From the NCBI GenBank assembly GCA_947036475.1, contig CAMQRG010000006.1, forward strand, positions 1-26,804: a stretch of 26,804 bases of DNA, given 5' to 3'. A model generated the notes under the pieces. The model was not told the origin of the DNA. It worked only from the letters and a program-made list of their open reading frames with translations, and did not search any database. This document shows, in pieces, positions 1 through 8,277 of the stretch; the stretch's first letter is position 1, and the number at the start of each line of letters is the position of its first letter. This DNA is from an uncultured Clostridia bacterium (lineage in GTDB: Bacteria > Bacillota > Clostridia > Lachnospirales > Anaerotignaceae). The translations under genes were made by a program, and so were the position numbers.

Positions 1-70
1 ATAAAAAAGAAATCCCATTTACAATATTTATAAAATGCGCGTTAGGACACACCTTGAAGAAGAAACCGCC

Positions 71-99
71 TTGCTATTTTCTGCGCTTTTCGCTATAAT
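71..99 (+). promoter_or_regulatory. Sigma-A type promoter for ychF
   Basis: A -35 box TTGCTA (71-76) and a perfect -10 box TATAAT (94-99) are separated by 17 bp. The predicted start of transcription is about 40 bases before the ychF start codon, so the leader is short. The upstream 70 bases hold no other recognisable feature. Confidence 0.8.
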
Positions 100-143
100 G
101 GGGAAGATGAAAATGATTGTTTGCTTGGAAAGGAAGAAGCCAA

Positions 144-1241
144 ATGAAATTAGGTATCGTGGGTCTGCCCAACGTGGGCAAAAGTACCCTGTTTAATTCT
201 ATGACACTGGGAAAGGCCGAGGCCGCTAACTATCCCTTCTGCACCATCGACCCGAATGTGGGCGTTGTTCCTGTGCCGGACGAACGGCTTGCAAAGCTGA
301 CGGAAATGTATGATTCCGCAAAGACGACGCCTGCTGTGATTGAATTTGTAGACATTGCAGGGCTTGTACGCGGGGCAAGCAAGGGCGAAGGACTGGGAAA
401 TAAGTTCCTTTCTCATATCCGCGAGGTGGACGCGATTGTTCATGTTGTACGCTGTTTTGAGGACACTAACGTCGTCCATGTGGACGGCTCTATCGACCCG
501 ATTCGGGACATCGAAACCATTAATCTGGAGCTGGTATTTTCTGATTTGGAAATTCTGGAACGGCGCATTGCCAAAACAGGCAAAATGGCAAAGGCGGACA
601 AATCTCTCCAGCATGAAATGGATATCCTGCAAAAAATAAAAGAGGCTTTGGAACAGGGCAAACCTGCGCGCGCTGTGGAATATGATACGCCGGAGGACGC
701 CGCTTTTGCGGAAACACTGACGCTCCTGACCTCCAAACCTGTGCTTTATGCCGCAAATGTCGCAGAGGAAGATTTGGCAGATGACGGCACGTCCAATGCA
801 TTTGTCGGGCGCGTGCGGGATTACGCGAAGGCAGAGGGCAGCGAGGTGTTTGTGCTCTGCGCAAAAATTGAGGAGGAAATATCCGATTTAGACGATGCCG
901 ACAAGCATGAATTTCTTGCGGAGCTGGGCGTGGAAACAAGCGGGCTGGACAGGCTTATTGCCGCAAGCTATAAGCTGCTGGGACTCATCAGCTATCTGAC
1001 GGCAGGGCCGCAGGAATCCCGCGCGTGGACGATTGTAAATGGCACAAAAGCGCCGCAGGCGGCGGGTAAGATTCACAGCGATTTTGAACGCGGGTTTATC
1101 CGCGCGGAAGTCGTGGCGTATGATGATTTGATGCGCCTTGGCTCGTATAACGCCGCAAAGGAACAGGGGCTTGTCCGCTCCGAGGGCAAGGAGTATGTCG
1201 TAAAGGACGGGGACGTTGTGCTGTTCCGGTTTAATGTGTAA
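144..1241 (+). CDS. ychF: Redox-regulated ribosome-binding ATPase YchF (OLA1 family)
   Basis: YchF is a cytoplasmic P-loop NTPase of the Obg/OLA1 family that prefers ATP to GTP and associates with ribosomes. The 365-residue product has the full family layout. The Walker A motif GLPNVGKST lies at residues 7-15 and the G3 motif DIAG near residue 70. The specificity loop reads NVAE where GTPases have NKxD; this is the family hallmark of ATP preference. The last 85 residues form a TGS domain ending in VVLFRFNV, as is usual. I chose the ATG at 144 because AGGAAG at about 131-136 fits a ribosome site and the protein then starts MKLGIVGLPN as homologues do; an in-frame ATG at 117 would add nine unconserved residues. 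A strong promoter lies upstream. Nothing is odd about the gene. Confidence 0.97.
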   Translation: MKLGIVGLPNVGKSTLFNSMTLGKAEAANYPFCTIDPNVGVVPVPDERLAKLTEMYDSAKTTPAVIEFVDIAGLVRGASKGEGLGNKFLSHIREVDAIVHVVRCFEDTNVVHVDGSIDPIRDIETINLELVFSDLEILERRIAKTGKMAKADKSLQHEMDILQKIKEALEQGKPARAVEYDTPEDAAFAETLTLLTSKPVLYAANVAEEDLADDGTSNAFVGRVRDYAKAEGSEVFVLCAKIEEEISDLDDADKHEFLAELGVETSGLDRLIAASYKLLGLISYLTAGPQESRAWTIVNGTKAPQAAGKIHSDFERGFIRAEVVAYDDLMRLGSYNAAKEQGLVRSEGKEYVVKDGDVVLFRFNV

Positions 1242-1319
1242 CGGCACGGACGGACAGGCTTGGAGCATGTGAAAAATATGGACTGCCGGCAATAAAATCT
1301 ATCCAGCGGAGGCAATAGT

Positions 1320-1907
1320 ATGAATGAGCGAATCGAAAAGCAGATGGCATTTGCTTTGGAAATCGACAAAGTGAAAAATATATTCCGGCAGACACACCTG
1401 TCCAACGGCGGCAGGAACGAAAATGACGCCGAACATTCCTGGCACATGGCAATTATGGCGTACCTGTTCCGGGAATACGCAAACAAACCCATAGACATTG
1501 CAAAGGTGATGCTGATGTGCCTGATTCATGATATTGTCGAAATCGACGCGGGGGATACTTACGCCTATGATGCGGAGGGGCTGAAAACGCAGAAAGCCAG
1601 AGAAGACGCCGCAAAGGAGCGCATCTTTTCCATACTGCCTGACGAACAGAAAGCAGAACTGACCGCATTATTTGACGAATTTGAGGCATACGAAACGGCA
1701 GAAGCAAAATTCGCGCACGCTATGGACAACTTCCAGCCGCTGCTTTTGAACAACAGCAACGACGGAGGTGACTGGCGGGCGCACAACGTTACGGCGGAAC
1801 AGGTTTACGGCAGGCAGGCAAAAACAAAGCTGGGGTCTGAAAAACTGTTCGAAGTAACGGAACAAATCATACAGAAACATATTGAGAAAGGCAGCCTGAG
1901 ACACTAA
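1320..1907 (+). CDS. HD-domain protein, YfbR/HDDC2-like 5'-nucleotidase family
   Basis: The 195-residue product is a small HD-superfamily metal-dependent phosphohydrolase. The metal ligands are visible in order: His39 in the segment NDAEHSWHMA, His70-Asp71 in LIHDIVEIDAGD, and a later Asp in HAMDNFQP. This pattern and length match the HDDC2/YfbR group, whose characterised members dephosphorylate deoxynucleoside monophosphates; the substrate here is inferred, not shown. The start at 1320 follows GCGGAGGCAATAGT, a good ribosome site. The gene is 78 bp after ychF on the same strand and may be read through from it, since I see no terminator between them. A long hairpin overlaps its stop codon. 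Confidence 0.85.
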   Translation: MNERIEKQMAFALEIDKVKNIFRQTHLSNGGRNENDAEHSWHMAIMAYLFREYANKPIDIAKVMLMCLIHDIVEIDAGDTYAYDAEGLKTQKAREDAAKERIFSILPDEQKAELTALFDEFEAYETAEAKFAHAMDNFQPLLLNNSNDGGDWRAHNVTAEQVYGRQAKTKLGSEKLFEVTEQIIQKHIEKGSLRH

Positions 1908-1922
1908 TCAGGCTGCCCTTTC
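1887..1922 (+). terminator. Possible terminator hairpin at the end of the HD gene
   Basis: AAAGGCAGCCTGA (1887-1899) pairs with TCAGGCTGCCCTTT (1908-1921) around an 8-base loop that holds the TAA stop. The stem is long, but the following tract is TTTCCC rather than a run of T, so it may be a weak terminator or an mRNA-stabilising 3' stem. Confidence 0.5.
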
Positions 1923-1982
1923 CCAAGTCTGCGCGCATTTTACTTACGGAAAGGCTCTGGACGACTGAAGGAGAGATTTACC

Positions 1983-3344
1983 ATGAATACGGATTTAACG
2001 GAAGGCAGCAGCCGCAGAGTGCTCTGGACTTTTTCCATTCCCATGCTGCTGAGCGTTATGTTCCAACAGCTTTATAACATCGTAGACAGCGTTATCGCGG
2101 GGCGTTTCATCGGGGAGGACGCGCTGGCGGCTGTCGGCGCATCTTATCCCATTACAATGATTTACATGGCAGTGGCTGTCGGGAGCAGTATCGGCTGCGC
2201 GGTCGTGGTTTCTACGCTGTTCGGCAGCAGGCACTACGGCAGGTTGAAAACAGCTGTCTGTACAATATTTTTCGCCTCCGCCGGATGCAGCCTGCTGATA
2301 AGCATTTTGGGGCTCTGGCAGGGGGATTCCATGCTGCGGCTCATTCTTACGCCGGATAATATTTTCCACGATGCTTCCCTCTATCTGCGCATCTATACGC
2401 TGGGGTTTGTATTCCTGTTCCTGTACAACGTCTGTACAGGCATTTTTACCTCCCTCGGCGATTCCCGTACGCCGTTATACTTCCTTATCGGCTCCTCACT
2501 GGCGAATATCGCGCTGGATATTTTTTTCGTCATCGTGCTGAAAAAAGGCGTTGCGGGCGTTGCATGGGCAACACTTCTGGCACAGGGGGCTGCGTCCCTG
2601 CTCGCGCTTCTTTCCCTGCTGCACCGTCTGGCACAGCTGAAAACCTCAGAGCCTTACAACATCTTTTCCCTGCATACGCTCGGGCATGTAGCTGTTGTGG
2701 CAATTCCCAGCATATTGCAGCACTGCTTTGTTTCTGTCGGCAATCTGTTCATACAGTCGCTGGTGAACAGCTTCGGTTCGGCTGTCATTGCCGGATATTC
2801 CGCGGCAATCAAGCTGAATACATTTTCTGTCACATGCATGACAACGCTTTCCAACGGGCTTTCTTCCTTCACCGCGCAGAATTAGGGCGCAGGAAAAAAG
2901 GAACGCGTACAGGAAGGTTTTCAGGCAGGGGTACTGCTCGGGGCAATTGTATGCGTGCCATTTATACTGCTGTATTTCTTTTTCAGCAGCTTTTCCGCCG
3001 GACTGTTCCTGAAGGCAGGGGAAAGCCCTGCCGCGCTTCAGGCCGGCGCGGCGTTTCTGCGTACCGTTGCGCCGTTTTATATCATTGTGATGGTAAAGGT
3101 CATGTGCGACGGCGTACTGCGGGGCGGCAGCGCAATGCTGTATTTTATGGTTACAACGTTTACAGACCTTCTTCTGCGCGTTCTGCTGGCGTTCCTGTTC
3201 GCAAAGGGAATGCACATGGGCGCGGCTGGGATATGGCTTTCCTGGCCGTTTGGCTGGACGCTTTCCACACTGCTCTCCTACGCCTTTTACCGCCATAAGC
3301 CATGGGAAAAGCACACCCCAGAAAATCCTTCTTCGGAGGAATAA
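1983..3344 (+). pseudogene. MATE family multidrug/organic cation efflux transporter, interrupted by one in-frame TAG
   Basis: The reading frame encodes a MATE-type (MatE, NorM/DinF-like) inner-membrane antiporter. The first 300 residues (1983-2885) carry the usual N-terminal half, including SIPMLLSVMFQQLYNIVDS and a GRFIGEDALAAVGASYP segment. At 2883-2885 a TAG falls inside the conserved segment before GAGKKERV, which in relatives reads AQN-(I or L)-GAGK. Translation then continues in the same frame without another stop for 152 codons to TAA at 3344, through hydrophobic segments typical of the C-terminal half. Total length, about 453 codons, is normal for the family. A single-base change (for example TTG to TAG at 2884) explains it. 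The break could be a recent nonsense mutation, a sequencing error, or read-through. The ribosome site GGAGAG precedes ATG 1983. It ends tail-to-tail with the abrB-like gene. Confidence 0.85.
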
Positions 3345-3353
3345 ACAAAACAA

Positions 3354-3381
3354 GCCGCCTGCGCCAGAAAGCGCGGGCGGC
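3354..3381 (-). terminator. Terminator of the abrB-like gene
   Basis: GCCGCCTGCGC pairs with GCGCGGGCGGC around CAGAAA. Read on the minus strand the stem is followed by TTGTTTTGTTT, so it should stop transcription leaving the abrB-like gene. It may also act on the convergent MATE transcript, though T residues are sparser on that side. Confidence 0.7.
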
Positions 3382-3406
3382 AATGCCTTTTATCCTTCCC
3401 AAAAAC

Positions 3407-3670
3407 TTATTCCTTTACTTGCATTCCTGCAATCCGCGCCATCTCTAAGATAGAGGCTTTGGATACCTTTTTCCCCTTAAAGTCTATCAAATCTTCCATA
3501 CTGCCGGTAAAAATATCCGCCGGTTCATATTTTTTCAATATGATCATGTTGTCGTCCACAAAGATTTCCAGAGAATCCTTGATTTCAATGCTCATATTGC
3601 GGCGAAGCTCAATCGGCAGCACGACCCTGCCCAACTCGTCTACTTTTCTGACTATTCCTGTTGATTTCAT
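3407..3670 (-). CDS. AbrB/SpoVT-type transition-state transcriptional regulator
   Basis: This 87-residue protein is a swapped-hairpin AbrB-fold DNA-binding protein. The N-terminal part MKSTGIVRKVDELGRVVLPI, followed by ELRR, is the classic AbrB/Abh/SpoVT DNA-binding signature; the C-terminal 40 residues resemble the AbrB dimerisation region. Family members act as dimers or tetramers and repress stationary-phase and sporulation genes in Bacillus. I placed the start at 3670 because AGGAGG lies 6-7 bases upstream and homologues begin MKSTG; the frame is open another 31 codons upstream with no conserved sequence. It is divergent from spmA-spmB, so control of that operon is possible but unproven. 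A promoter at 3862-3890 gives a leader of about 190 nt. Confidence 0.93.
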   Translation of the reverse strand: MKSTGIVRKVDELGRVVLPIELRRNMSIEIKDSLEIFVDDNMIILKKYEPADIFTGSMEDLIDFKGKKVSKASILEMARIAGMQVKE

Positions 3671-3861
3671 ATCCGCTTCCTCCTGAAAATGGCAGCCACT
3701 CCTGTTTTTCAGCTTCGCAATAAGCCTTCTGAACCTTACTCCATAACCATCGCAAAGCCGCACTCTGTCATACCTGCCGTTTTGCCAATGCTGCGCCGGA
3801 ACGCAGTCAGACGTATCTGATTGACTCCGTTTGTTTATACTTTACCAAAAATCTTAACAAA

Positions 3862-3890
3862 ATTTTAGCATAAAGCGGCAAAAATAGCAA
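3862..3890 (-). promoter_or_regulatory. Sigma-A type promoter for the abrB-like gene
   Basis: On the minus strand TTGCTA (3890-3885) and TAAAAT (3867-3862) are spaced by 17 bp. The 319-base gap 3671-3989 otherwise holds the abrB leader and the spmA ribosome site; I found no convincing vegetative promoter for spmA, as expected for a gene that may use a sporulation sigma factor. Confidence 0.65.
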
Positions 3891-3989
3891 TATAAACCTT
3901 CCAGACGGACGTTTTTTCGGAAAAAGCCGCGGAAACACTACATGAACAGGGGCGGCCAGACATAGACTGAATGGAAAGGGGGGACAGCA

Positions 3990-4565
3990 ATGCTGAATGG
4001 AATTTGGGGATTTTTTGTAATCGGCGGAATTATAACAGGCGCATTTCTGGGGCGCATGGACCTCGTAACAAGGGCAGTCATTAACGGCGGGAAAAGCGCG
4101 CTGGAACTGGCGTTCACAATGGCGGGGGTTGTGGCGGTCTGGTCGGGCATACTGAAAATCGCAGAGCGCGGCGGCATGATTGACAGCCTTGCAGAAAAGC
4201 TCACGCCGCTGATGGATTTCCTGTTTCCCTCTGTGCCGAGGGGACACCGCGCGCGGCAATACATAGCGGCAAATTTCGCCGCGAATTTTTTAGGGCTGGG
4301 CTGGGCGGCAACACCTGCCGGACTCATGGCAATGAAGGAACTGCAAAAGCTGAACCGCGACAAGGGACGCGCAACGGGGGCAATGTGTATGTTTCTGACG
4401 GTAAACATGTCCTCTTTGCAGCTTGTGACGGTAAACATTCTGGCGTACCGTTCGGAATACGGTTCTGCCGCGCCTGCGGAAATTGTAGGCGTCGGCATTG
4501 CCGCTACGCTTGTGACAACACTTGTGGGTGTTGCGGCGGCGAAATTACTGGAAGGGAGGGCCTGA
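3990..4565 (+). CDS. spmA: Spore maturation protein A
   Basis: SpmA is an integral membrane protein with a nucleoside-recognition (Gate) domain. In Bacillus, SpmA and SpmB are needed for full dehydration of the spore core and for heat resistance. The 191-residue product starts MLNGIWGFFVIGGII, has several hydrophobic spans, and carries the SpmA-typical segment ANFAANFLGLGWAATPAG at about residues 92-109, followed by MKELQKLN. The ribosome site GGAAAGGGGGG lies just before ATG 3990. spmB starts one base after its stop, so the two are translationally coupled. Divergent placement next to an AbrB-type regulator is consistent with developmental control, but no sporulation sigma promoter could be assigned with confidence. 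Confidence 0.95.
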   Translation: MLNGIWGFFVIGGIITGAFLGRMDLVTRAVINGGKSALELAFTMAGVVAVWSGILKIAERGGMIDSLAEKLTPLMDFLFPSVPRGHRARQYIAANFAANFLGLGWAATPAGLMAMKELQKLNRDKGRATGAMCMFLTVNMSSLQLVTVNILAYRSEYGSAAPAEIVGVGIAATLVTTLVGVAAAKLLEGRA

Positions 4566-4566
4566 A

Positions 4567-5100
4567 ATGCAGTTTTTACTGACCCTTTCGGATTTTATCA
4601 TACCGGTAACAGTTCTGTTTATTGTAGTATTCGGCTGTTTGAAGAAGGTGGACATATACGAAACGTTTCTGGAGGGCGCAAAGGAGGGCTTGCAGACGGT
4701 AATCGACATACTGCCAACGCTCATCGGGCTGATTATGGCGGTGGAGGTCGTACGGGCGGGCGGACTTCTGGAAATTATGACGGATATTCTGCGTCCTGCG
4801 GCGGAGAAAATCGGCTTTCCGGCGGAACTTGCGCCGTTGAGCCTTGTGCGGCTGGTGTCGTCCTCTGCGGCAACAGGGCTTTTGACGGATATTTTCGCGA
4901 ATTTCGGTCCGGATTCCTTTCTGGGGCGTACCGCATCGGTCATGATGAGTTGTACGGAAACGGTGTTTTACACCATGAGCCTGTATTTCCTTTCTGTAGG
5001 CGTACGCAAAACGCGGTATACCCTGCCATGCGCACTGCTGGCGAATATTGTCGGCGTTTTCGCTGCGGTTTGGCTGGTCGCGGCCATTTTCGGAAATTAG
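4567..5100 (+). CDS. spmB: Spore maturation protein B
   Basis: This 177-residue membrane protein is the partner of SpmA and shares the nucleoside-recognition Gate domain. Family features visible are ETFLEGAKEGLQTVIDILP (about residues 37-55), the SSSAATGLLTDIFANFGPDS region (about 98-117) and a SCTETVFYTMSLYF segment. The start at ATG 4567 sits one base after the spmA stop, and GGGAGGG in the end of spmA serves as ribosome site. The length is normal for SpmB. It ends at a TAG that is almost immediately followed by the promoter of the next gene, so the spm operon probably contains only these two genes. Confidence 0.95.
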   Translation: MQFLLTLSDFIIPVTVLFIVVFGCLKKVDIYETFLEGAKEGLQTVIDILPTLIGLIMAVEVVRAGGLLEIMTDILRPAAEKIGFPAELAPLSLVRLVSSSAATGLLTDIFANFGPDSFLGRTASVMMSCTETVFYTMSLYFLSVGVRKTRYTLPCALLANIVGVFAAVWLVAAIFGN

Positions 5101-5101
5101 T

Positions 5102-5130
5102 TTGAAAATTTCTGCGGGATACGGTATAAT
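5102..5130 (+). promoter_or_regulatory. Strong sigma-A type promoter for the lipoprotein-tadA operon
   Basis: TTGAAA (5102-5107) and TATAAT (5125-5130) are exactly 17 bp apart, just two bases after the spmB stop codon. Transcription from it would give a leader of about 145 nt before the lipoprotein start codon. Confidence 0.85.
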
Positions 5131-5280
5131 AAAAAAATGATGAAAACCATGGGACGCTGTCCCGCACCCCGCAAAAGTTTTCCCCACTTGCTGTAAAGCT
5201 GCGGGCAGGCAGGTCTGCGAAGGACCTGAGGGCGGGGTCCACAGGTTTTTAGCCTCTTTTGGGAGAGAAGGAAAAAACAT
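5131..5280 (+). other. Structured 5' leader of the lipoprotein gene
   Basis: The leader holds a GGGACGCTGTCCC palindrome (5151-5163), which matches a GC-rich repeat also found near 14.9 kb, and a perfect six-base hairpin CAGGTC (5210-5215) with GACCTG (5223-5228). A GGAGAGAAGG ribosome site precedes ATG 5281. No known riboswitch class was recognised. Confidence 0.4.
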
Positions 5281-6612
5281 ATGAAAAATTTTATTGCGGC
5301 ATTGGCATGCCTGCTCCTGCTTTCCGCCTGCGGTGCGGAAGAACAGGAACAGCCTTTCAGCCTGACCGCCGAGGAGCAAAAAGCCTGCGCCGAGCAAATC
5401 GACGCAGTAATGGAAGAATTTTACTGGAGCTACGACAGGGACAGCCTGTCTTTCGGCCCGGGCGTTGTGCCGGAAATTTCGGCCGCCAGCGAACGTTTTT
5501 TTTCTGCGTCCGCAGACTGTGAATATTTCCTGAAAAACCGCGCGGGCGAACAGGGCATACTTGCAGAGGCAGAACTTCTGCATTATAATGGCGATCATGC
5601 CGGTACGCTGGAATGTTATTTTTTCGGCGACAAGCTGATCGGTGTGCTTTACCGCGGCGGGTATGACAACGCATATTACAGCCTGCAGGAACGTAACCCC
5701 TTCCTTGCGGACGGCGAATTTCGTTCCTATGAAAAATGGGAAGGCATGGCGCAGGATTTCCGCGAAAGCAGCGGTATGTTTTCCCCTGAAGGCATTCTTT
5801 CCAGCGGGAAGGACGGAAACGGAAACACACTCGCAGTCTGCATTGAAAACGGGCGCGTTATGGTCTACCGCTTCGCCAACAGCACGCTGAGCCGGTACCG
5901 GAATTTTGCTTATAACCGCTCTCTGGAGGCGACCTCAGCCGCTTTCCTGAACGGAGAAGATGCAAGGCTCGCTGTGCTGATTTCCAGCATAGAGGAAACC
6001 GGACAGGGCGAAAGCGAACGCACATTCACGCGTTCGGAAAAAATTATGTTATATGATGAAAACCTTTACGCTGCCGGAGAGATTCCACTGGAAAGTGAAT
6101 TATGTACGGCTATCGGCGCGGAGGATAACAGGATTTATCTGTTTAACGACCAGAGCATGGAAGTCTATGAACTGCTGGACGGGCTCTGGCAGCGCACAGA
6201 ACGCATACGCCTCCGCCATTTCGTAACGCAGTTCCACGTGACGGATTTAGACGGGGACGGCACGAAAGAATACCTGATGACCGACGGCATGGACCTTTAT
6301 CTGTACCACAGGGTAGACAGCGGGTTCCGTCTGCTTTGGAGCACACATCTGGGCGTTGAAAATTTTTACGGTCCGCTTGCCAGCGGCGATTTGAACAGGG
6401 ACGGCGTAAAGGAGGTCTATGCCTGTGACGTGACAGGCACAACCATACGCTATCTGCTGACGGAAAAAGGCCTTCGGGCATCGAACGAAGATATCGCATA
6501 CGGAGAATGTTTCTACCCGCTGGATTTTAACGGGGACGGGCTGGAAGATTACTGGTTTGTGGAGGACAATATCAACCGCCGGGGCAGGTTATATCTGGCG
6601 GAAGGAAGATAG
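5281..6612 (+). CDS. Lipoprotein with C-terminal FG-GAP/VCBS-like repeats
   Basis: The 443-residue product begins with a type II signal, MKNFIAALACLLLLSACG, whose LSAC lipobox places the lipidated Cys at residue 17. It should sit on the outer face of the membrane. The middle is unassigned. The C-terminal third has Asp-rich, calcium-binding-like loops spaced about 50 residues apart: TDLDGDGTKEY near 321, SGDLNRDGVKEVY near 366 and DFNGDGLEDYWFV near 415. These resemble FG-GAP/VCBS blades, which usually build a beta-propeller for ligand or surface binding. The gene has its own strong promoter and lies only 14 bp before tadA, so the two are probably co-transcribed although their functions look unrelated. 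The ligand is unknown. Confidence 0.8.
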   Translation: MKNFIAALACLLLLSACGAEEQEQPFSLTAEEQKACAEQIDAVMEEFYWSYDRDSLSFGPGVVPEISAASERFFSASADCEYFLKNRAGEQGILAEAELLHYNGDHAGTLECYFFGDKLIGVLYRGGYDNAYYSLQERNPFLADGEFRSYEKWEGMAQDFRESSGMFSPEGILSSGKDGNGNTLAVCIENGRVMVYRFANSTLSRYRNFAYNRSLEATSAAFLNGEDARLAVLISSIEETGQGESERTFTRSEKIMLYDENLYAAGEIPLESELCTAIGAEDNRIYLFNDQSMEVYELLDGLWQRTERIRLRHFVTQFHVTDLDGDGTKEYLMTDGMDLYLYHRVDSGFRLLWSTHLGVENFYGPLASGDLNRDGVKEVYACDVTGTTIRYLLTEKGLRASNEDIAYGECFYPLDFNGDGLEDYWFVEDNINRRGRLYLAEGR

Positions 6613-6626
6613 AAAGGCAGAAAAGC

Positions 6627-7097
6627 ATGGAAGAATCGGAGCGTTTCATGAGAGAGGCCCTGCTTGAAGCGGAAAAGGCTCTTGCAGCGGGCGAAGTACC
6701 GATAGGCGCGGTGATGGTACGAGGCGGGGAAATCATTGCGCGGGGGCACAATCTGCGGAACACCGCAAAAAATCCTCTGCGGCATGCGGAAATTGACATC
6801 ATCAACGAGGCGGCAGGAATTGTGGGGGACTGGCGGCTGGAGGACTGTACGCTGTATGTCACAGTGGAGCCATGCCCGATGTGCGCGGGGGCGATTGTAC
6901 AGGCAAGGATACCGAAGGTAATATTTGGCACGCGCAACAGTAAGGCGGGGTGTTCGGGGTCTGTGCTTGATGTACTGCACGAGCCAAAGCTAAACCATCA
7001 GGTAGAAACGGAAGAAGGCATTTTGCAGGAGGAATGTGCGGAAATCATGCGGCGGTTTTTCCGGCGGTTCCGGAAAAATGCAAAAGGTACAATATGA
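6627..7097 (+). CDS. tadA: tRNA-specific adenosine deaminase TadA
   Basis: TadA deaminates A34 to inosine in the anticodon of tRNA-Arg(ACG), widening its decoding. The 156-residue protein is a zinc-dependent cytidine-deaminase-fold enzyme. The zinc site is complete: His53-Ala-Glu55, with Glu55 as proton shuttle, and PCPMC with Cys83 and Cys86. The motif GEVPIGAVMV near residues 22-31 and FGTRNSKAG further on are typical for TadA rather than other deaminases. The start at 6627 follows AGAAAGGCAGAAAAGC, a modest ribosome site. It sits 14 bp after the lipoprotein gene and ends at a hairpin shared with the convergent lysR gene. Confidence 0.96.
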   Translation: MEESERFMREALLEAEKALAAGEVPIGAVMVRGGEIIARGHNLRNTAKNPLRHAEIDIINEAAGIVGDWRLEDCTLYVTVEPCPMCAGAIVQARIPKVIFGTRNSKAGCSGSVLDVLHEPKLNHQVETEEGILQEECAEIMRRFFRRFRKNAKGTI

Positions 7098-7120
7098 AAG
7101 AGATTACAATGATTCTGAGA

Positions 7121-7158
7121 AAAAGCCCATGGAAAACAGAAATTTCCATCGGGCTTTT
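7121..7158. terminator. Bidirectional terminator between tadA and the lysR gene
   Basis: AAAAGCCCATGGAAA pairs with TTTCCATCGGGCTTTT, with one bulged base, around a loop of about 7 bases. T-rich tracts flank it on both strands (GGGCTTTTTG on plus, GGGCTTTTTC on minus), so it can serve both convergent transcripts. Confidence 0.85.
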
Positions 7159-7172
7159 TGATATTTGGCGAT

Positions 7173-8066
7173 TTATTTGGTGTTTTTTGGCTGTTCAGAC
7201 GCGGTCAGTTTGGTTACGGCATATTTCACGAAGCGTCTGACTGCCGGCGCGGCCTGTTCCAGAGAAGGCAGGGCAATGCCCAGCGTAAGGCTCTGCGGCG
7301 GGTCAAGCGGCAGTTTCGCAACGTTGAACTGCCATCTTTGGGTGACAAGGTCGTTCATAATCGTCATGCCCATTCCCTGCTCAATCATTGCGGTCGTTAC
7401 AAAATCCTCCATTGTGGAATAGGCGATTTTCGGAGAAAGCCCGTTCGCGCGGAACACTGCAAGCACATCGGCGTCTTTTCCCACAGCGGGCATGATAAAA
7501 TTTTCATACTGGCACTGCTCCACAGGGTAGGAATCCTTTCCGGCAAAGGGGTGGTCCGGCGGAAGGATTGCCATTACAGGGTCCTCCGCCAGCGGAATCC
7601 ATTCATAGGGCATCGGTTCGCAGTGGCTGTAAAAAATAAGGTCAATACTGCGGTCGTCAAGGCTTGCCTCCAAATCCTGCCGGATTCCCTCCGTCAGCAG
7701 AACTTCGATATGGGGATACGCCTCATGAAAGCCCTTGATAACAGACGGGAGCCACTGTGTCGCAATGCTGGGGTACGCACCGATGACGATTTTACCCATC
7801 GCAAGGCCGTTGATTTCCGCGGCAAGCTGGGAAAGCCTGTCCTCCTGATGCAGAAGGTCGCGGATTACAACAAGTATTTTTTCCCCGTCGGCAGTCGGGC
7901 GCACGCCCTTTTTATCCCGCGTCAGCAGAGGAAAACCAAGTTCCTTTTCCAGCGCATTTACCAGCTGGCAGACGCCTGCCGGTGTATAATTCATTTTTTC
8001 GGCCGCTCTGGAAAAGCTGCCCATTTCAACCGACATTGCAAACGCCCGATATCTTGCGTTTTCCAT
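7173..8066 (-). CDS. LysR-family transcriptional regulator
   Basis: This protein of about 297 residues has the standard LysR layout. A winged helix-turn-helix fills residues 1-60 (MGSFSRAAEKMNYTPAGVCQ and LEKELGFPLL), and a periplasmic-binding-like effector domain fills the rest. Two starts are possible: ATG 8075 has AGGAG only one base away, while ATG 8066 has it at about 10 bases and gives the usual short lead before the helix-turn-helix, so I prefer 8066. The effector is unknown. LysR genes often control a divergent neighbour; here that is the SLH protein gene, whose promoter region lies in between, but no T-N11-A type operator could be assigned with confidence. Confidence 0.9.
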   Translation of the reverse strand: MENARYRAFAMSVEMGSFSRAAEKMNYTPAGVCQLVNALEKELGFPLLTRDKKGVRPTADGEKILVVIRDLLHQEDRLSQLAAEINGLAMGKIVIGAYPSIATQWLPSVIKGFHEAYPHIEVLLTEGIRQDLEASLDDRSIDLIFYSHCEPMPYEWIPLAEDPVMAILPPDHPFAGKDSYPVEQCQYENFIMPAVGKDADVLAVFRANGLSPKIAYSTMEDFVTTAMIEQGMGMTIMNDLVTQRWQFNVAKLPLDPPQSLTLGIALPSLEQAAPAVRRFVKYAVTKLTASEQPKNTK

Positions 8067-8236
8067 ACCTGCCATGCTCCTTTCTCCGCATCTGTTTTTG
8101 TTATTATAGCAGAAAGCCCTCCCGTTTTCAACTGCCGCACCATATGGAAGGAATTTCCATTCTGCGAAGAATCCTTTTTTTGCGGCATTTTCAGAAACTG
8201 GCAGAAAATCCTAAAGAATCCTTAAGGTCTAAAGGG

Positions 8237-8265
8237 TAGGCAGAAAGCGGCAAATATGGTATACT
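8237..8265 (+). promoter_or_regulatory. Probable promoter of the SLH protein gene
   Basis: A -10 box TATACT (8260-8265) is preceded 17 bp upstream by TAGGCA (8237-8242), a 4/6 match to the -35 consensus. Transcription from here gives a leader of about 125 nt. Confidence 0.55.
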
Positions 8266-8277
8266 TGTTACAAATCT

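Noticed and set aside
2883..2885. Pyrrolysine or recoded TAG in the MATE gene
   Set aside because: Other genes here use TAG as a normal stop, no Pyl machinery is in view, and MATE proteins are not known to need such a residue; nonsense mutation or error is simpler.
3821..3841. Plus-strand promoter TTGACT/TATACT before spmA
   Set aside because: The two hexamers are only nine bases apart, far from the 17-bp optimum.
4576..5598. A 340-codon minus-strand open frame opposite spmB and the lipoprotein gene
   Set aside because: Both sense genes have clear motifs and promoters; the antisense frame crosses a promoter and shows no family features.
7158..8225. A 355-codon plus-strand open frame opposite the LysR gene
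   Set aside because: It is exactly antisense to a well-supported LysR protein, has no recognisable domain and is full of Arg/His/Cys typical of shadow frames.
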